Assembly (NCBI GenBank): GCA_900315065.1
Contig: OMXQ01000018.1
Location: 1 to 36,181 of the forward strand
Length of the DNA stretch: 36,181 nucleotides
Source: an uncultured Erysipelotrichaceae bacterium
GTDB taxonomy: Bacteria > Bacillota_I > Bacilli_A > Erysipelotrichales > Erysipelotrichaceae
Direction of reading: 5' to 3'
Shown: positions 15,229 to 23,221 of the stretch, one piece after another
Layout: each line of letters begins with the position of its first letter
How positions within the stretch are numbered: position 1 is the first letter of the stretch
Translations under genes and position numbers: made by a program
The notes under the pieces: generated by a model
Databases searched by the model: none
What the model saw: the letters and a program-made list of their open reading frames with translations, nothing else
What the model was told of the DNA's origin: nothing

Positions 15229-17801
15229 GATGTTTCTCCTGAAGTTTTCTGATCATCTGTGTTTTCTGTTTCTTCTGCTTTTTCCTGTTCTTGTTTCTGC
15301 CGTTCTTTCTCTGCCTTCTCAGCTGCCCTTTTCTTTTTCTTTTCTTCTTTCTGGGCAATTTCTTCCGGCGTATGTTCAAAGGAGAATACAACCTTGCCAT
15401 CCTGCAGTTTCAATTTGGCAGAGAACTTTGACCCATCCTTCTTTTTGAAATCTTTGATCCAGTCGGTAAGACCGTCTGTCAACAAGACCTTCAGATCCTT
15501 GTCCGCAATTTTTCTGCCGGCAATCTGATTCCATACCGCAAAGTCACAGCCGTTATGGTAATTCCTGCAATGATAGCCGTTTTTTCCTTTGATCAGAGGC
15601 TCACCGCACTTGGGACATTTCATCTTCGTTTCATTGGATGGGAAGGCAAAACCAAGGGTCTTGTCTTCTTTGACTTCAATGTAAGCTCTGAATTTCTGAC
15701 CGGTCTTTCTGGAAACAAATGTCTTAACGGATGTCTTGCCCTTGCGGCAGAGATCTTCAATATCCTTTTCCTTCAATTGGCAGCCCGAGAAGATTTTTCT
15801 CAGGCCGAATTGACAGGAAGAAGGATCATTGTTCTTATGACCTGAACAAAGCCAGCCCCATTCATTTGAGACTACGGGCCTGCCGCAGAAAGGACACGGA
15901 GCTTTGAGATAAGTGCCGAGATTCCGGATATTGCCCATGGACTTGCCATGAATTTCTTCCAGCATAGCTACCATATCCTTCCGGATCTGCTCTTCAAGAT
16001 CCGCCGCCGGCCTTTTTCCTTCTCTGACTGCTTCAAGACCTACTTCCCATGTACCTGTTAAATCAGGCTTGGTAATCATGAGTCCCTGCAGGTTGCGGAT
16101 AATAGCAGTACCGGTTGGCGTAGCACGTACATATTCTTTCCTGCCGACTTTGAATTCTTCCAGATACTGGTCTTTATCAATGAGCTGGCGGATAATACCG
16201 GCTCTGGTCGCTTCGGTACCGACAATCAATCTTTTGCCCAGTTTCTTCAAAGACTGGTCATCCAGATACTTAGCCGGGTTTTCACAAATCGCAATCAGAT
16301 CCGCCTGGGTGAAGTGAGACGGACATCTGGCCGCTTTTTCACTCACTTCATAGTCTTTTACAGCAAGCTCGTCTCCTGCCTTCTTTGCCGGCACAAAGGA
16401 ATCTTCCGGCTTCTGATTGAAAATATCCAGATAGCCTTTATCTACCGTTACTTTGCCAGAGGAGCGGAAAGTACAGCCGTCGATGTCTGTCACCAGATTC
16501 ATAGTATCCTGGACCCACGGCTTCAGGAACATTGCGACAAAGCGTCTTGCGATCATCAGATAGATCTCTTTTTCTCCGTTGGTCATTTTGGAGAAATCAG
16601 GAACGATAGTTGTCGGCCGCAATGCAGAATGACCTTTGGTTTCCAGTTCCTTATCGTTGACCCATTTCCTGGAAGAGAGGACTCTTTCAATATCTTCCTT
16701 TGTAATAGTACGGATAAAAGGGGCCAGTTCTTTCACATGATAGAGGGTATGGAGAATACCCGCAAAATCTTCATCACTGCCCATGAATTCACATGATGTA
16801 CGCGGATAAGACATGACCTTGTATTTATCATACAGATTCTGAATGATATCGAGCGTCTGATCAGGATTGAAGCCTCGCTTGCCAGCGACCATCTGGGCAG
16901 AAGAAAGCTTGAACAATTTCGGTGCATAGGTCTTTGTCTCTTTCTTTTCATAGGAAACAACCTTTGCATGCATGGATAATGTCTGGATCAGATCTTCTGC
17001 TTCTTTCTTCGTATCAAACCAGATGAGACCTGCCGTATTTTCATCATCTTCTTTATCCGTTTCTTTGTCTGTACCTGCCTTGAACAAAGCACCGGAAAAG
17101 CCTTCTGCGTAATTGACCTTGACGCCGTAGACAGAAGAAGACGTAAAGCTGGCAATGGCATCTTCCCTCTCTACAACACATGCCTGAATAAAGGTTTTGA
17201 CTCTTCCGCAGGCAGCCCGGCCGTGCATCTGCTGGGAAGCACCGCGGGAAATATTCATGCCGAATAAATAATCGGAGTGCTGGCGGACATAGGCAGCTGC
17301 CATCAGATTCGTCAGCAAAGCATCCGTGTTGTCGTTTCTTAACTTCTGCAAAGCATGCAATATATGGCCTTCCGTTAAGTCATTGGTCCAGAAACGGGCA
17401 ACCGGCAATGTATTGCCTAAGTAGCGCAAGACGATATTGACTAACAATTCCCCTTCCTGATCCGGGTCGCCGGCATGGATAACAAAGTCATAGGAACCGG
17501 TCTTCAGCTGTTTTTCAATGGCAGTGAATCTTTCGGCAGCGGTCTGATAGCGACCGGTTTTCTTTTCTTCAATGATCTTGTATTTCCAGCCGCCGTGTTC
17601 TTCCGGAAAGAAAGGCAGATTGTCCCAGGAGTGAACCTTCATCTTTTCATCCAGTTCATCTGGCAGCATCAAAGTCAGCAGATGACCCCTCTGTGCCATG
17701 AAATCAATGGTATAGGGAATCTCACTGCGGTGGGCAAGATAGACAGTCTGAATATCTCTCATCAGACTCGGTTTTTCAGCAATCAGTAAAGCGCGTTTCA
17801 T
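15225..17801 (-). CDS. topB: DNA topoisomerase III
   Basis: 858 residues, type IA topoisomerase that relaxes or decatenates DNA through a single-strand break. The TOPRIM domain is at the N-terminus (IAEKPS; acidic triad in GDPDQEGELL) and the active-site tyrosine lies in VMSYPRTSCEF. Two C-terminal cysteine modules (CPFCGRPV … CSGHKNNDPSSC and CPKCGEPL … CRNYHNGC) look like zinc ribbons, followed by about 55 residues of Lys/Glu-rich tail. The start ATG at 17801 has no recognisable ribosome site, and an extended -10-like TGTTAACAT lies only a few bases upstream. The 3' end overlaps the MocR-type gene by four bases, so the two are co-translated, an unexpected pairing. topB is often found on mobile elements, but no other element genes are near it here. 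Confidence 0.94.
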   Translation of the reverse strand: MKRALLIAEKPSLMRDIQTVYLAHRSEIPYTIDFMAQRGHLLTLMLPDELDEKMKVHSWDNLPFFPEEHGGWKYKIIEEKKTGRYQTAAERFTAIEKQLKTGSYDFVIHAGDPDQEGELLVNIVLRYLGNTLPVARFWTNDLTEGHILHALQKLRNDNTDALLTNLMAAAYVRQHSDYLFGMNISRGASQQMHGRAACGRVKTFIQACVVEREDAIASFTSSSVYGVKVNYAEGFSGALFKAGTDKETDKEDDENTAGLIWFDTKKEAEDLIQTLSMHAKVVSYEKKETKTYAPKLFKLSSAQMVAGKRGFNPDQTLDIIQNLYDKYKVMSYPRTSCEFMGSDEDFAGILHTLYHVKELAPFIRTITKEDIERVLSSRKWVNDKELETKGHSALRPTTIVPDFSKMTNGEKEIYLMIARRFVAMFLKPWVQDTMNLVTDIDGCTFRSSGKVTVDKGYLDIFNQKPEDSFVPAKKAGDELAVKDYEVSEKAARCPSHFTQADLIAICENPAKYLDDQSLKKLGKRLIVGTEATRAGIIRQLIDKDQYLEEFKVGRKEYVRATPTGTAIIRNLQGLMITKPDLTGTWEVGLEAVREGKRPAADLEEQIRKDMVAMLEEIHGKSMGNIRNLGTYLKAPCPFCGRPVVSNEWGWLCSGHKNNDPSSCQFGLRKIFSGCQLKEKDIEDLCRKGKTSVKTFVSRKTGQKFRAYIEVKEDKTLGFAFPSNETKMKCPKCGEPLIKGKNGYHCRNYHNGCDFAVWNQIAGRKIADKDLKVLLTDGLTDWIKDFKKKDGSKFSAKLKLQDGKVVFSFEHTPEEIAQKEEKKKKRAAEKAEKERQKQEQEKAEETENTDDQKTSGETS

Positions 17802-17822
17802 GATGTATTAATGTTAACACAG

Positions 17823-17846
17823 AAAAAACGGTACCTGAGGCACCGT
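17823..17846 (-). terminator. Terminator after the HD-rubredoxin gene
   Basis: On the minus strand ACGGTGCC and GGTACCGT pair (8 bp, one G-T) around a TCA triloop, followed by TTTTTT. It begins just after the stop at 17849. Confidence 0.85.
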
Positions 17847-17848
17847 CC

Positions 17849-19225
17849 CTAATTGACTGGTTCAAACCGATAGCCCGGAGCTCCACACAAAGGGCACTTG
17901 GCGGGCGGTTCTTCACCTTCATAGATATAGCCGCATAACGGGCATTTCCATTTCTTTCCGCCGGCAGTATTTGTTTCGGCAGTTTCTTCTTCCTTTGTAG
18001 AAAAGACCGCGTCCATATCATTGACAATATCACCGTCGATTTTATGGTCAGCTGCCATGGATTTCATAATCGCAATTGCCTTGCGGTGAGGAAGACCTTC
18101 CTTATATGGTCTTTGTTCTGTCAAAGCCTGGTAGATATCACAACAAGCCATGATTTTATCTTCTTTGCTCAGATCTTTTTCTTTAAGACCAAGAGTATAC
18201 CCGGTTCCATCGAGTTTTTCATGGTGTCTGCCTGACCAGTTGGAAATATCTTCAAGACCCGGAATTCTCGAAAGCAATTCATAGGTAGCTGCCGCATGGT
18301 TCTGCATCTTCCCGTATTCTTCTGCCGTCAGACGATCCGGTTTTTCAAGAATATCATTGGTTACCAGCATCTTGCCGATATCATGGAAAGCACCGGCAAA
18401 ATAGAAACGTAATACTTTATCGTCATCCCATTGATAATAACGAGCCATCTTTTCTGCCTTGTCAGCGACACCGGCAGAATGAACCATGGTAAAGGAAGAC
18501 TTGTAATCGATGATGCGTTCAAAGAAGGCAGCGATATTACGGATCTCTCGTTCTGAATAGTCCCGCACGTCGCCATGGAGTTCTTTCCGCAGGCATTCTT
18601 CAATCCCATTGGAAGCTGCTTCAGACAGCACTTCATAGGAAACGGCACGATCAAAGAGATTAACAACTTCCGGCGTAAACAAAGTATGCTTGTTGGCATG
18701 AACATAAGACCTCATGACTGCCAGGCCTGCCTGATCCAGGGAACGGATATCAAAGCGGATATCAAGACAATCCGCTAAGTGAATGATTTGAGACAATAAT
18801 GGAATTTCCTTGCCTTTTTTGTGGAAAGGACCAGTGCCGTCCGCATTTTCATGGTGGTAGAGGATGACATTGGTCATGTCTGTTTCAAAAGGGAGCAGGT
18901 GCATGTTTTCTTCCCCGCTGATGCAATGACCGCCGGCATTTTCTTCCATTTCTTCTGCCATGGAAAGGGAAGAAGGATTCACGTTGCTGTCCATGGCCTT
19001 CTGCTTGCACATGCGGAAGAAAGGCGCCATGCCGTTATCATGAAGCAGACCTGCAAAGGCTGCTTCTCTCTTCCTGGTAACAGACGCACCGGTCACTGCT
19101 GCCATCTGGTATGTCAGCCAGGCAACATCTTCCCCATGTCCTGTACTCTGGCCGAGGAATTCAATTTCAACGGCATCCAGGGCATAAGACATCGCAAACA
19201 GGAATTCGGTAAAATCAAGTTTCAT
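17849..19225 (-). CDS. Double-HD (HD-GYP-like) phosphohydrolase with C-terminal rubredoxin-like domain
   Basis: 458 residues from the ATG at 19225. Two HD-type metal-hydrolase modules are seen. The first has His62-Asp63 (GLLHDNGM) and YHHENADGTGPF (H124-E126). The second has VHS (H249), AFHDIGKM (H281-D282) and GRHHEKLDGTGY (H334-E336), close to the HHExxDGxGYP signature of HD-GYP cyclic-di-GMP phosphodiesterases. After an acidic linker come two CPLCG knuckles (C428/C431 and C444/C447) as in rubredoxin, which bind iron or zinc. Family knowledge suggests hydrolysis of a cyclic or phosphorylated nucleotide; the substrate is not proven. The ATG at 19240 (AGG upstream) is the main alternative, but the predicted transcription start near 19244 favours 19225. 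It is monocistronic between its promoter and a strong terminator. Confidence 0.88.
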   Translation of the reverse strand: MKLDFTEFLFAMSYALDAVEIEFLGQSTGHGEDVAWLTYQMAAVTGASVTRKREAAFAGLLHDNGMAPFFRMCKQKAMDSNVNPSSLSMAEEMEENAGGHCISGEENMHLLPFETDMTNVILYHHENADGTGPFHKKGKEIPLLSQIIHLADCLDIRFDIRSLDQAGLAVMRSYVHANKHTLFTPEVVNLFDRAVSYEVLSEAASNGIEECLRKELHGDVRDYSEREIRNIAAFFERIIDYKSSFTMVHSAGVADKAEKMARYYQWDDDKVLRFYFAGAFHDIGKMLVTNDILEKPDRLTAEEYGKMQNHAAATYELLSRIPGLEDISNWSGRHHEKLDGTGYTLGLKEKDLSKEDKIMACCDIYQALTEQRPYKEGLPHRKAIAIMKSMAADHKIDGDIVNDMDAVFSTKEEETAETNTAGGKKWKCPLCGYIYEGEEPPAKCPLCGAPGYRFEPVN

Positions 19226-19250
19226 ACTTGTCTCTTTCATATACTTACCT

Positions 19251-19279
19251 ATTATCGTTCTGCCTTTTATTGATTTCAA
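19251..19279 (-). promoter_or_regulatory. Promoter of the HD-rubredoxin gene
   Basis: TTGAAA (19279-19274), a 17-base spacer and GATAAT (19256-19251) on the minus strand make a good sigma-A promoter. The expected start near 19244 gives a very short leader: about 4 bases to the ATG at 19240, or about 19 to the ATG at 19225. Confidence 0.65.
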
Positions 19280-19296
19280 CAACAAACAAAACTAAC

Positions 19297-19320
19297 AAAA
19301 AGACAAGCTCATTGCTTGTC
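19297..19320 (-). terminator. Terminator overlapping the end of the TetR gene
   Basis: GACAAGC and GCTTGTC form a perfect 7-bp stem with loop AATGA, followed by TTTTT on the minus strand. The left arm is the last codons of the TetR gene and the loop holds its stop codon. Confidence 0.8.
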
Positions 19321-19878
19321 AGTATCGTTAACGTAATCAAAGAAGGAATGGGAAAGAAGTTCCTTTGCCATATCGATTGTTTCATCAATCGTACGGCCTT
19401 CTTTTTCAAACACAAAGGTTTTCAGAATGAAGGCGATGCCTTCGGCATAATAACGGGAAATGATCTCGTTGTCATACTTATGCAGGAACGCTTCTTTGCG
19501 ATGATGATTGAAGTAAGTCAGCACCATATCCTTCAGCTGGCTTCTGACCATATCTTCAAAGCTGTTCTGGCCGGTAACATTGTTGTAAGCAGCCCGGTAG
19601 AAGTTCCTGTTTTCATCAATTGTCTTCAGAACATTATGAAACAAGGTATCAAAAGAACCTTCTTCCAGCAATTCTGTGTTATTTTCAACAAAATCATGAT
19701 ATACGATCCAGTTCAGACAATCATACTTATCATCAAAATAGTTATAAAATGTTGCCCGGATAACGCCTGTCTCATCACAGATCTGCTTGATGGTAATTTT
19801 TTCAAAAAGATGCTTTACCATCAATTCCCGCAGATTTTCTGCCAAAGAGACTTTCATGATCCCTCTACGATATTCCAT
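19309..19878 (-). CDS. TetR/AcrR-family regulator
   Basis: 189 residues. The N-terminal helix-turn-helix (about 12-58) has the TetR pattern FEKITIKQICDETGVIRATF followed by YNYFDDKYD. The C-terminal half is all helical and resembles the ligand/dimer domain of the DhaS-like TetR subgroup. The ATG at 19878 is preceded by GGAG at eight bases; a second ATG at 19857 also has GAGG but with tighter spacing. It starts 13 bases after the stop of the MntP-like gene and is surely co-transcribed with it, so it probably represses that operon. The effector is unknown. Confidence 0.9.
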   Translation of the reverse strand: MEYRRGIMKVSLAENLRELMVKHLFEKITIKQICDETGVIRATFYNYFDDKYDCLNWIVYHDFVENNTELLEEGSFDTLFHNVLKTIDENRNFYRAAYNNVTGQNSFEDMVRSQLKDMVLTYFNHHRKEAFLHKYDNEIISRYYAEGIAFILKTFVFEKEGRTIDETIDMAKELLSHSFFDYVNDTDKQ

Positions 19879-19891
19879 CTCTCTTACTCCG

Positions 19892-20464
19892 TCAGATCAC
19901 AAACTGCAGAACCATGATACCAAGCAGATACAAAGAGAAGAAAATCATCAAAGCTCCGCCGATAATACCGCAGGTACGCTGATAGCTTGCGCCACGATTA
20001 TACCCGATTTTCAAAGCCAGGAAAACTGCCGCAAAGGAAACCGCGAAGGCAAGACCGACAGTAGCCGGATAATTGATATTCAATAAAGAGAAGCCGGCAC
20101 CGACAAAAAGATTATCAACGCTTGTATACAAAGCCAGTCTGACCAGCTGGTGATAAGTAAAGTCACGGTCCAGCTTTTCTTCAAATGTGCTCTTCTTGAA
20201 AGACTTGGTCATCAGCCAGATGCCGACCGAAAGAATGACAAGACACGCAATGGCAATTTCCAATCTTCCATCCGGTACAAACCCCAGGAAAGCATTGCTC
20301 AGACCGTAGCCGAATGTCAGCATCATTACCGAAATCACGGCATACAACAGAGAATACCCTGCCATTTTTTTACCACTGAGGTTTCTCAGCTGGGCGCCCT
20401 TCTGCATCATGACAATAAAACTATCCAGAGAAAGACCTATATAAATCAGACATGCCTGCAGCAT
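19892..20464 (-). CDS. MntP-like (DUF204) manganese/cation exporter
   Basis: 190 residues, six predicted membrane helices in two three-helix repeats. Each repeat carries a membrane aspartate in a family-like motif: GLSLDSFIVMMQKG in helix 1 and YTSVDNLFVGAGFSL at the start of the second repeat. MntP proteins export Mn2+. The match is clear at motif level but the glycine-rich positions differ, so another divalent cation is possible. The ATG at 20464 has AAAGGAG ten bases upstream. I looked for the yybP-ykoY manganese riboswitch upstream and found none. The partner TetR gene follows directly. Confidence 0.75.
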   Translation of the reverse strand: MLQACLIYIGLSLDSFIVMMQKGAQLRNLSGKKMAGYSLLYAVISVMMLTFGYGLSNAFLGFVPDGRLEIAIACLVILSVGIWLMTKSFKKSTFEEKLDRDFTYHQLVRLALYTSVDNLFVGAGFSLLNINYPATVGLAFAVSFAAVFLALKIGYNRGASYQRTCGIIGGALMIFFSLYLLGIMVLQFVI

Positions 20465-20560
20465 ATTTCAATCACTCCTTTAACAAACACAATTATTGTA
20501 TCGGCTCTGCTTTATAAAACACCTATACAAATATCCGCAAGTGTTAATGCTTTCCGCGCA

Positions 20561-20590
20561 AAAAGAAAAAAGACCTGCTGGCACAAGTCT
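20561..20590 (-). terminator. Intrinsic terminator upstream of the MntP-like gene
   Basis: AGACTTG and CAGGTCT pair (7 bp, one G-T) around TGCCAG, followed by TTTTTTCTTTTT on the minus strand. It ends the pentapeptide transcript and/or the candidate small RNA. Confidence 0.75.
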
Positions 20591-20650
20591 CATTTCCTGT
20601 TTTTTACTGCTGGGAGGGAAAGAAATTATTTTCTTTGTCTTTCTTAAGAC
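20565..20650 (-). ncRNA. Candidate C-rich small RNA (or pentapeptide-gene 3' UTR)
   Basis: On the minus strand a TATATT box (20662-20657) is followed by about 85 bases without a gene, ending in an intrinsic terminator. The stretch folds as a small hairpin (GTCTT/AAGAC), a second (AAAGAAA/TTTCTTT), then an unpaired CCCTCCC, then the terminator stem. A single-stranded C-rich run between hairpins is typical of Gram-positive regulatory RNAs that pair with ribosome sites. Upstream lie three copies of TTCACA on the minus strand (20710-20705, 20699-20694, 20692-20687), two of them 11 bases apart. It could equally be an untranslated tail of the pentapeptide gene. Confidence 0.35.
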
Positions 20651-20737
20651 ACATTTAATATACCGGAAGCGTGTGTTCGATTTATGTGTGAATTGTGAAA
20701 GATTTGTGAAAACTGAAAAAACACAGAAAATAACGAA

Positions 20738-21358
20738 TTATTTTACGTGAATGCCAAGCAGAGCAGACAATTCTACTGCCTGGGAAGCATTGACATAAAC
20801 TCCGCGCAAAGAAGAAGGCGTAACTGAAATTCCTTCAATCTCACTTGTGGATAAATCGATATTACGCATGGAAGTTTCCAGCCATTCACTGGCAGAAAGA
20901 TCACAATGATCAAACAGCAAAGTATTCTGCTTAACCTGTATAAAGCCGCTTTCATTCATAGCGCAGTCATCAAACAATGTCTTCTTCAAAGTCGAAGCAG
21001 AAAAGTTTCCATAAGCAATCTGGCAATTTTCAAATGTCACATCCTGAAAAGAACAATTTTCAAATACAGCGCCTGTCAATCTGCAGCCTTTGAATACTAC
21101 TCTCCGCAATGCACTTTCATGAAAATCCGCATTTGAGAAATCACAATGATCAAAAGTCGTATCTGCAAACTCACTTCTGTCTCCTCTGTCATTCATCGTG
21201 ACATTGGTAAACGTACATTCAAAGAAAGAATGGGAATCAAGTCTTTCCGCTTTTTCTTCCCTGAATTCACAATTGTCGCTTCTGTCCTTCTTCATTTCCA
21301 AGGCAATCCTGGCCGGGTGCATCTCTTCTTCAATCTCTGGTTTTCTGATTTTTTCCAT
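20738..21358 (-). CDS. Pentapeptide-repeat protein
   Basis: 206 residues. After a charged N-terminus (about 1-45) the protein is built of consecutive five-residue units with a central Phe or Leu (for example FADTTFDHCDFSNADFHESA, VFENCSFQDVTFENC), giving a right-handed quadrilateral beta helix to about residue 190. Several Cys and His occur in the repeats (FDHCD, FENC), as is common in this family. Members include gyrase-protecting Qnr/MfpA proteins, but most have no known role and nothing here points to gyrase. There is no signal peptide, so it is cytosolic. No strong ribosome site precedes the ATG. It is not close to an obvious partner gene. Confidence 0.85.
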   Translation of the reverse strand: MEKIRKPEIEEEMHPARIALEMKKDRSDNCEFREEKAERLDSHSFFECTFTNVTMNDRGDRSEFADTTFDHCDFSNADFHESALRRVVFKGCRLTGAVFENCSFQDVTFENCQIAYGNFSASTLKKTLFDDCAMNESGFIQVKQNTLLFDHCDLSASEWLETSMRNIDLSTSEIEGISVTPSSLRGVYVNASQAVELSALLGIHVK

Positions 21359-21405
21359 ATGCAGATTTTCTGATTTTTTCTTCTGTTTGGCAATAACAAA
21401 GTATA

Positions 21406-21547
21406 TATAACTCTTTATGATGTCATTTCTTCAAAGTCTGAAGCAGAAGAATTCGTCATTTCTTCAAAATCATACCGGATGAGGAACAGAATTGCTTCTG
21501 TATCATCCGGTATATATACAAACGTATTTATCTTTGCTTCTCTGATC
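21406..21547 (-). other. Open frame without start codon, containing a duplicated FEEMT segment
   Basis: Between the M14 gene and the pentapeptide gene the minus strand has a frame, shifted relative to the M14 gene, that stays open across the M14 stop. It reads VYIPDDTEAILFLIRYDF, then EEMTNSSASDFEEMTS and TAA at 21406. DNA copies of GTCATTTCTTCAAA (plus strand, 21422-21435 and 21455-21468) are exactly 33 bases apart, so DFEEMT repeats in frame. No ATG, GTG or TTG precedes it. It may be chance, a gene remnant, or an extension reached by frameshifting. Confidence 0.25.
21472..21513 (-). repeat. Long inverted repeat downstream of the M14 gene
   Basis: ATACCGGATGA and TCATCCGGTAT form a perfect 11-bp outer stem, and ACAGAA/TTCTGT an inner 6-bp stem with a TTGC loop. 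It lies 33 bases after the M14 stop. There is no T run directly after it on either strand, so it is more likely an RNA 3'-end stabiliser or a weak terminator than a canonical one. Confidence 0.7.
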
Positions 21548-23213
21548 AGAGAACCAGTGTCTTTTCAACAGTGCCGGCCTTTTCACTCTTTACGGTAAGC
21601 GTCAGCGTATCACCAGGCATACCTTTGACAAGCCATTCCACTTTCTTACGGGCTTTGCCGTTAGCGAAAGTTGTCAGGTTGCCGTAGAAAGAACCGGTCT
21701 GGGTAGCAGAATAACCATCCAGGTTTCCAAGTTCTTCACATGCTTTGCCAGAGAGTAGTTCAGCCCCTTTCAGTTCAGCTGTTACCGGGCGGGCCTTTTT
21801 CAAAGCCACTGCTTCATCAGACAGGTTTGTCGGGAGGAAACCTTCATTTCCGATCATAGCCGTGACTTTGAAAAGACCATTGCCCATATCTTTACTGCTG
21901 AGGGAATCAACAGAAAGGTAAGGAAGAGCCTTCATGAAACGAAGATTGAACTTTGTATCATGCATGCATTCTGTTTCCAGGAACTTTTCCGGAGGATTCT
22001 GGACAATGTGCTTGAAGTCCATACCGCCGATTTCCACTTTGCCGAAAACAGGATGATCGAATTCTTTCCAGTCCATGCAGTATTCCGGTGCATTTTCCTG
22101 TGCCCATTTCCAGACTGCATAGAAACGCTTGAGACCTTCCTTCTTATCTTCTTCCTTGCCGTATACCATTGGTACGCCGGCTTTGGTAGAAACATCCCAG
22201 AATTCCATCGTATAAGCAGGGACGCCCTGGGACTGATAGAACCAGTCATCGAGAGCACCGGAATCATAGTGTTCCTGATCTCTCATAAAGGAATCGAAGA
22301 TATTCATCGGTTTGTATCCCAGTTCTTCTGCCCCCATATCCGCAATCTTCCTGAAGTTTTCGATATCAAGCGAAGAAGCAGACTTGGATGGACGGGTTCC
22401 CGGAGGATAAAGTAACAAACCGCCGGAAGTATGACCGATGGCAGCTCCGCCGATATTCGGATGAGCTAAGACAAAGTCAACAATCGCTTTGTTTTCCGGA
22501 TTGCTCAGAGGATATGGACCTGCACCAGGCTGACGAGCTTCATCGAACCAGCCCAGCGGGAAGTTACGGTTGAAGTCCAGTCCCCATTCAGCTTTTTCAC
22601 GCTTCAGGTTTTCACTGCCTTCGTAGTCATTGAAGATACCTTCCGGATAGACATCATAGAAAGTACCTTCAACATCGGAAGGAGAACGGAAAGTCATCTT
22701 TCCGTCCTGATCAATCTTCCATGCCCCGTATTTGGAAGGAATCCGCATCATTCTGACGACCCCGTCGTGATCGAGATCTTCCTGTCTGATGCCGCCCTTT
22801 TCATAACAATAGGAACGCGGTGCACTTCTTAAAGAATAAGGTGTAGTCAGATACTTCTCTGCGCCGTCTGGTGTGACTCTTGGAATCACGTAGATGCACA
22901 GGTGATCCAATATCCATGTACATTCCTTGTCTTTGCCATAGTTAGTCAGAAGATAATCAAGCGTATGCATGGCCGTCATGGTTGCGGTAACTTCACCTGC
23001 GTGAATGTTGCCGTCAAGATAGAAACCAGGTTTGGTTAAAGGAGCACCGGTCTTTTCGTTATTCAGGATGGCGGCATATTGATTGCGGCCTTCCTGGGTA
23101 ACCATATTCACTTCGAGCTTGCACAAAGAAGGATAGGTTTTTTCAAAATATTCGAGTTCGCTTTTCAGCTCATCATATTTGATGTAGTGATCGTATTGAA
23201 ATGTGGTTTTCAT
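21546..23213 (-). CDS. M14-family zinc carboxypeptidase, cytosolic
   Basis: 555 residues. The M14 metallocarboxypeptidase domain fills about residues 10-365. Zinc ligands are visible as His and Glu in GNIHAGEVT and the later His in AIGHTSGGLL; the general-base Glu is in YTMEFWDV. The C-terminal 170 residues look like beta-sandwich modules. No signal peptide or lipobox is seen, so it probably trims C-terminal residues from peptides inside the cell. The ATG at 23213 has GAGG six bases upstream; an in-frame GTG at 23225 is less likely. It is the last gene of the T-box-controlled ABC operon, starting 8 bases after the ATPase stop. That pairs amino-acid uptake with peptide breakdown. Specificity cannot be read from the sequence. 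Confidence 0.9.
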   Translation of the reverse strand: MKTTFQYDHYIKYDELKSELEYFEKTYPSLCKLEVNMVTQEGRNQYAAILNNEKTGAPLTKPGFYLDGNIHAGEVTATMTAMHTLDYLLTNYGKDKECTWILDHLCIYVIPRVTPDGAEKYLTTPYSLRSAPRSYCYEKGGIRQEDLDHDGVVRMMRIPSKYGAWKIDQDGKMTFRSPSDVEGTFYDVYPEGIFNDYEGSENLKREKAEWGLDFNRNFPLGWFDEARQPGAGPYPLSNPENKAIVDFVLAHPNIGGAAIGHTSGGLLLYPPGTRPSKSASSLDIENFRKIADMGAEELGYKPMNIFDSFMRDQEHYDSGALDDWFYQSQGVPAYTMEFWDVSTKAGVPMVYGKEEDKKEGLKRFYAVWKWAQENAPEYCMDWKEFDHPVFGKVEIGGMDFKHIVQNPPEKFLETECMHDTKFNLRFMKALPYLSVDSLSSKDMGNGLFKVTAMIGNEGFLPTNLSDEAVALKKARPVTAELKGAELLSGKACEELGNLDGYSATQTGSFYGNLTTFANGKARKKVEWLVKGMPGDTLTLTVKSEKAGTVEKTLVL

Positions 23214-23221
23214 ACGCAGCC

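Noticed and set aside
15225-17801. topB as a marker of an integrative element
   Set aside because: No relaxase, coupling protein, integrase or conjugation gene is next to it, and base composition looks like that of its neighbours. It is treated as chromosomal.
20465-20737. A yybP-ykoY manganese riboswitch upstream of the MntP-like gene
   Set aside because: I looked for its conserved elements on the minus strand and did not find them. Only a terminator and the C-rich candidate RNA are visible.
20738-21358. Quinolone-resistance (Qnr-like) function of the pentapeptide protein
   Set aside because: The repeat fold is shared by many unrelated proteins, and no gyrase-specific loop or context was seen.
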